9,963 bases of DNA. Source: Piscirickettsiaceae bacterium. GTDB taxonomy: Bacteria > Pseudomonadota > Gammaproteobacteria > Nitrosococcales > Methylophagaceae. The position numbers and the translations under genes are program-made. The stretch is from the NCBI GenBank assembly GCA_030620285.1, contig JAUXFA010000021.1:1-9963 (forward strand), in the 5' to 3' direction. Below, in pieces: positions 6,883 to 9,963 of this stretch; position 1 is the stretch's first letter, and each line of letters begins with the position of its first letter. The notes beneath the pieces were generated by a model. It worked only from the letters and a program-made list of their open reading frames with translations. It was not told the DNA's origin and made no database searches.

Positions 6883-7473
6883 TTAAAGATCCAGCAATCG
6901 ACTTATTGCCTCTCGTTCAGGCTGCAAATCAAATTGTGCTTGCCGTACTTCATCGGCATCGGTGGTATAGCGAAAAACCACACTCTCTCCGCGTTGAAAT
7001 TGTGACCATAATGTAGGTAGTGCAATAGGCCCATGGATTGGAAAATCAACAACCGTAGGTCGGCGATCTGATTTGGTATGCTGGTATTCTTTTTTATCCC
7101 AGCCAGTTAACTTTAAAATATCCGGTTGCGTCGACACCACTTGGCTAAACAACCACTCTTCTGTCGTTGCTTCTGTTTGGAAGGTATAGTCCACTTTCTG
7201 CTCGGCTCTTGCTGGGCTGCCACACAGTTTGTGATGATCCATCTTAATCGGTTGATGTTGATCAACTTGTAAAACGATCATTTCATAATCGGCAAAATTA
7301 TCGGCCAGTTGATCGGTGATCATAAAACTGCCCCATAACTCACCATCATTTAAACGGTGGATCATTAAGGTATCACCTGTTTCACTCGACAGCACAATGG
7401 ACTCCATTGTCTGTGCTGATACATTAGCAACCGATATGGCTAATACTAAGCTAAATGTTTTTAATAATTTCAT
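6883..7473 (-). CDS. Uncharacterised periplasmic protein with His/Met/Cys cluster
   Basis: I do not recognise this 196-residue protein. Residues 1-20 form a clear signal peptide (basic MKLLK, hydrophobic core, VSA cleavage site), so the mature chain is probably periplasmic. The mature part is mixed alpha/beta with no membrane segment. A metal-ligand-like cluster lies at 73-84: H73, M78, H80, H81 and C84, the only cysteine of the mature protein. A second conserved-looking stretch is VVDFPIHGPIALPTLW (141-156). The ribosome site is very strong (AAGGAGGGG at 7480-7488, six bases upstream), suggesting high translation. It lies 62 bases downstream of ppx on the same strand and could be co-transcribed, yet it converges on the receptor gene, which may be its functional neighbour. 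A role as a metal-binding or enzyme-inhibitor-like periplasmic protein is speculative. Confidence 0.8.
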   Translation of the reverse strand: MKLLKTFSLVLAISVANVSAQTMESIVLSSETGDTLMIHRLNDGELWGSFMITDQLADNFADYEMIVLQVDQHQPIKMDHHKLCGSPARAEQKVDYTFQTEATTEEWLFSQVVSTQPDILKLTGWDKKEYQHTKSDRRPTVVDFPIHGPIALPTLWSQFQRGESVVFRYTTDADEVRQAQFDLQPEREAISRLLDL

Positions 7474-7535
7474 ATTCCGCCCCTCCTTTATAATCGGACA
7501 GACATTACTTTCATTGGTTCATTAGCTTCTGCTAA

Positions 7536-9041
7536 TTAAGCTTTCACTTTAAGCTTGATATCAATTTTTTTCAAATATTCCACTTCTTGCAAGAGATCGG
7601 CCTCCGTTAATGGATGTTGTACTAGCCAACCCTCAGGTAAAGTCAATTTCATCCCTTTCTTCGTCGCCTTTAATTTCACATAGGTATCGACTTGCTCACT
7701 GCGACCTCGATTAAATACCATTGCTAATCGCAGCAACATCGCTAATCGCAAGGTCGATAACTGTAATTCATCCGGTAAATTTTTAAATTCTTTTTTAGGA
7801 AATTTTTTACGTTGCGCCAGCACTATCATCGCTAAGGCATGCTGATCTTCCCGTGAAAATCCAGGAAAGTCAGTATGGGCAATCAAATAAAATGAATGCT
7901 GATGAAATCCACTATGCGATATTGCCAATCCTACTTCATGTAGTATCGCTGCCCGACTTAATCGATTTAAATATTCATCATCATCAATATTCCACTGTTT
8001 TGAAACTTGTTCAAATAACTGTATTGCAAAAGTCATGACACGTTCAGCATGTACTGCATCTGTCTCATAACGTCGCGCTAATGCCGCAACAGTTCGATCC
8101 CGTTCATCATCATGTTTAATTCGGCCCAATAAGTCATAGAGCAAACCTTCACGTAATGCCCCATCAGAAACAATCATCCGGTCAATTTTTAGCCGTTCAA
8201 ATGAGGCTTTTAATACCGCAACGCCGCCCGGAAGAACAGAGGCTCGTTCATCACTTAACCCCTCTAATTTCAGATCGTCAACATAACCGGCCTTAATGAG
8301 TGCTTCAGCTAAGTTATCAAGCGATTTAGGGGTAATCACCCCATCGTCCGCCCAGCCATTTTCTCTGACAATATTAGCAACTGTACGGATGGTGCCCGAA
8401 GCACCAACCGCCGCTGTCCAGCCCATTGTTCGATACGGTCGTTGAATTTCTCTCAATCGTGTACCGGCAACAATTAAAGCCGTCTTCATTCTAGTTCGAG
8501 TAATTTTTCCTTCCGGAAAGAAACGTTGTGAAAAACTAACACAGCCCATCTCTAAGCTTTCTCGCCTTAAGCCTTTAAACCCCTCGCCGATAATAAATTC
8601 TGTACTACCACCACCAATATCCATCACTAAACGGCGTGAATCATCAAATGCCAAAGTATGAGCAACGCCAAGATAAATAAGTCGTGCTTCTTCTTCACCC
8701 GCAACGATTTCAATCGGATGACCTAAAGCTTGTCGGGCTAAGCGTAGAAATGTCCAACTGTTCTTCGCTACCCGTAAGGTATTAGTTCCGACAATACGAA
8801 CACTACCCGCGGGCAAATCTCGAATGCGCTCACCAAACCGCTGTAGACATGCAACGGCCCTCTCCTGAGCCTCAACAGATATACGACCATCTTGATCCAA
8901 CCCTGCTCGCAACTGCACCATTTCACGCAACTTATCAACCACTTGGAAATGACCATCTCGCAGCCGTGCAATAATCATATGAAAACTATTTGAGCCCAGA
9001 TCAATCGCAGCTAATACATCATATTCCGTGTCATTTTCCAT
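7536..9041 (-). CDS. ppx: Exopolyphosphatase (Ppx/GppA family)
   Basis: A 501-residue ASKHA-fold phosphatase that releases phosphate from the ends of polyphosphate and, in the related GppA, hydrolyses pppGpp. Motifs in order: phosphate-1 motif DLGSNSF (14-20); GTNTLRVAKN (85-94); the AGEEEARLIYLG segment (114-125) holding the catalytic Glu; phosphate-2 motif DIGGGSTE (141-148); GASGTIRT (213-220); PGGVAVL (271-277). The C-terminal domain from about 315 is HD-like, with ILHEVGLAISHSGFHQHSFYLI (367-388). The length fits Ppx (513 in Escherichia coli) or GppA (494), and sequence alone does not settle which activity dominates; Ppx is the more likely name since this is the long form with the HD-like C-terminus. 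It is probably cytoplasmic or membrane-peripheral. It lies downstream of an OprP-like porin gene but is separated from it by a terminator, so it likely has its own promoter in 9042-9172. The ribosome site is weak. Confidence 0.93.
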   Translation of the reverse strand: MENDTEYDVLAAIDLGSNSFHMIIARLRDGHFQVVDKLREMVQLRAGLDQDGRISVEAQERAVACLQRFGERIRDLPAGSVRIVGTNTLRVAKNSWTFLRLARQALGHPIEIVAGEEEARLIYLGVAHTLAFDDSRRLVMDIGGGSTEFIIGEGFKGLRRESLEMGCVSFSQRFFPEGKITRTRMKTALIVAGTRLREIQRPYRTMGWTAAVGASGTIRTVANIVRENGWADDGVITPKSLDNLAEALIKAGYVDDLKLEGLSDERASVLPGGVAVLKASFERLKIDRMIVSDGALREGLLYDLLGRIKHDDERDRTVAALARRYETDAVHAERVMTFAIQLFEQVSKQWNIDDDEYLNRLSRAAILHEVGLAISHSGFHQHSFYLIAHTDFPGFSREDQHALAMIVLAQRKKFPKKEFKNLPDELQLSTLRLAMLLRLAMVFNRGRSEQVDTYVKLKATKKGMKLTLPEGWLVQHPLTEADLLQEVEYLKKIDIKLKVKA

Positions 9042-9085
9042 GAATTCTCAGTGCTCACTATTGTCAAATAAGGTCCGACTATTTT

Positions 9086-9115
9086 GCATCAGTTCGTCCT
9101 TAGTTGCCAACTTTT
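9086..9115 (-). promoter_or_regulatory. Weak candidate promoter for ppx
   Basis: Reading the minus strand, TTGGCA (plus-strand TGCCAA) is followed after about 18 bases by CAAAAT, matching four of six -10 consensus bases, roughly 45 bases upstream of the ppx start. A promoter is expected here because a terminator lies between the porin and ppx, but the boxes are poor. No convincing Pho box was found in 9042-9172. Confidence 0.2.
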
Positions 9116-9172
9116 GGGACTTTCAGTACTTAATGAACCTTCTGATAAAATATTTCCCTACTAATTTAGAAT

Positions 9173-9202
9173 AAAAAAGCCTCACCTAAAAAGGCGAGGC
9201 TT
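9173..9202 (-). terminator. Rho-independent terminator of the porin gene
   Basis: On the minus strand, AAGCCTCGCC and GGTGAGGCTT form a 10-base stem with one G-T pair around a TTTTTA loop (plus-strand arms 9177-9186 and 9193-9202), followed by a run of six T and then ATT. It lies about 45 bases after the porin stop codon and before ppx, so it should end porin transcripts. Confidence 0.88.
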
Positions 9203-9213
9203 GAGTGAGGCAG

Positions 9214-9235
9214 TGAGTTAAAAAGAGATAACTCA
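9214..9235 (-). repeat. Small inverted repeat between porin stop and terminator
   Basis: TGAGTTA (9214-9220) and TAACTCA (9229-9235) form a perfect 7-base inverted repeat around an 8-base loop. It begins 11 bases past the porin stop and just upstream of the main terminator on the minus strand. It could be an RNA 3'-end stabilising hairpin; it has no T-run of its own. Confidence 0.4.
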
Positions 9236-9245
9236 AATTACTTGC

Positions 9246-9963
9246 TTACCAGTACGCTTGTGCTCTAAATTTAAGTGATGACGGTTCAAAGCTTTCTTTG
9301 ATGCCATTAATAGTCAAATCCGTTATTTTGTCGTAGTTCAACATCAAACGTATATTTTGTGTTGGATAATAGTTAATGCCCACAGACCATTTATCAGCTT
9401 CATCTTTCGCACCCGTTTCATCAATTTCAAGTGATTCAAAACGAGCAGCAACTTGCCATGCACCTGTTGAAGATTTAGGTGTAATTCCTGATGTATAACC
9501 TTTTTTCCATTTCAAGGATTCACCCGTTAAGAAATAACCGGCCTCAACAGCATAGCCATCGATATCAATGTCACTGCTGGCTTTGTCTTCCATGGTGTAG
9601 TCAACATATTCTGCCATCGCATGAAACGAACCAAATATACCCATTGCATCAAGCGTAAAGGCATCAGAACCATCATGATCGGCCACACTCGTTTTTAGAT
9701 GTTTTGTTTGATCTTTATGGCTCACTAAACGCTGTTCAAACTTGAATGTCTCATCATCTCCGCCCTTGGTTAAATAGCCTGCACCAAATTGTACTAAATG
9801 CGTTTTATCTTGCATAAAGGGTACAAATGAACCGCGAATAGCAAACGTACTGCCATTATCATCTGCTGAGCCACCTTTAATGCCGCCATTTGTTAGACCG
9901 GCACCTAATAGCCAACGATAATCTGATGCCGCTAATGACACCACCGCACCACTGGCTCGGGCA
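9246..9963 (-). CDS. OprP/OprO-like porin, 3' part only
   Basis: The C-terminal 238 residues of an outer-membrane porin; the reading frame stays open through the window edge, so the N-terminus and signal peptide lie outside. The sequence alternates polar and hydrophobic residues in beta-barrel fashion, has the penultimate-strand pattern WSVGINYYPTQNIRLMLNYDKI typical of the phosphate-selective porin O and P family, and ends RAQAYW with a terminal aromatic residue, the outer-membrane assembly signal. In Pseudomonas, OprP prefers phosphate and OprO pyro/polyphosphate; the Arg ladder that would show anion selectivity cannot be judged from this fragment. It is followed by a strong terminator, then by ppx, a neighbour that fits phosphate or polyphosphate metabolism. 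Many members of this family in other bacteria have other or unknown substrates, so selectivity is not assigned. An apparent GTG start at 9942-9944 is internal, since coding continues upstream of it. Confidence 0.87.
   Translation of the reverse strand, partial: ARASGAVVSLAASDYRWLLGAGLTNGGIKGGSADDNGSTFAIRGSFVPFMQDKTHLVQFGAGYLTKGGDDETFKFEQRLVSHKDQTKHLKTSVADHDGSDAFTLDAMGIFGSFHAMAEYVDYTMEDKASSDIDIDGYAVEAGYFLTGESLKWKKGYTSGITPKSSTGAWQVAARFESLEIDETGAKDEADKWSVGINYYPTQNIRLMLNYDKITDLTINGIKESFEPSSLKFRAQAYW

Noticed and set aside
7521..7536. ATTAGC/GCTAAT hairpin at the end of ppx as a terminator
   Set aside because: The stem is only 6 AT-rich pairs, overlaps the stop codon and has no T-run on the minus strand.
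9042..9172. Pho box upstream of ppx
   Set aside because: No pair of CTGTCAT-like half sites at the right spacing could be found on either strand.

Overview
The window looks like a chromosomal segment of a moderately AT-rich gammaproteobacterium. The main support is a long Vibrio-type thymidylate synthase, an OprP/OprO-like porin beside an exopolyphosphatase, a TonB-dependent receptor and a diheme membrane cytochrome b. The genus cannot be fixed from sequence alone; a marine lineage is a guess. I see no insertion sequences, tRNA or rRNA genes, CRISPR arrays or phage genes. No stretch longer than about 220 bases lacks a gene.

Left part (1-2810): a small protein joins an unknown N-terminal domain to a ClpX-type four-cysteine zinc finger. 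It converges on a gene for a membrane cytochrome b. A divergently transcribed LEA14/WHy-like lipoprotein follows, ending 8 bases from the end of the convergent thyA gene.

Central part (2889-7473): this is the most interesting block. A two-gene operon on the minus strand encodes a TauE/SafE (DsbD_2/UreH-like) inner-membrane protein with HCxxMCG and PCG motifs and a His-rich tail. Four bases later comes an AAA+ Fis-type regulator that has no sensory domain and lacks the GAFTGA loop. Divergent from it, across a 155-base intergenic region with two CACACACTTT direct repeats exactly 20 bases apart, is a TonB-dependent receptor with Met-rich patches and resemblance to copper receptors. A small periplasmic protein with a His/Met/Cys cluster converges on the receptor gene. 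Together these suggest, without proving, a metal (perhaps copper) acquisition locus with its own unusual regulator.

Right part (7536-9963): an exopolyphosphatase (Ppx/GppA family) and, upstream of it, the 3' end of an OprP/OprO-like phosphate or polyphosphate porin, separated by a clear Rho-independent terminator. The pair fits phosphate/polyphosphate physiology, although I could not identify a Pho box.
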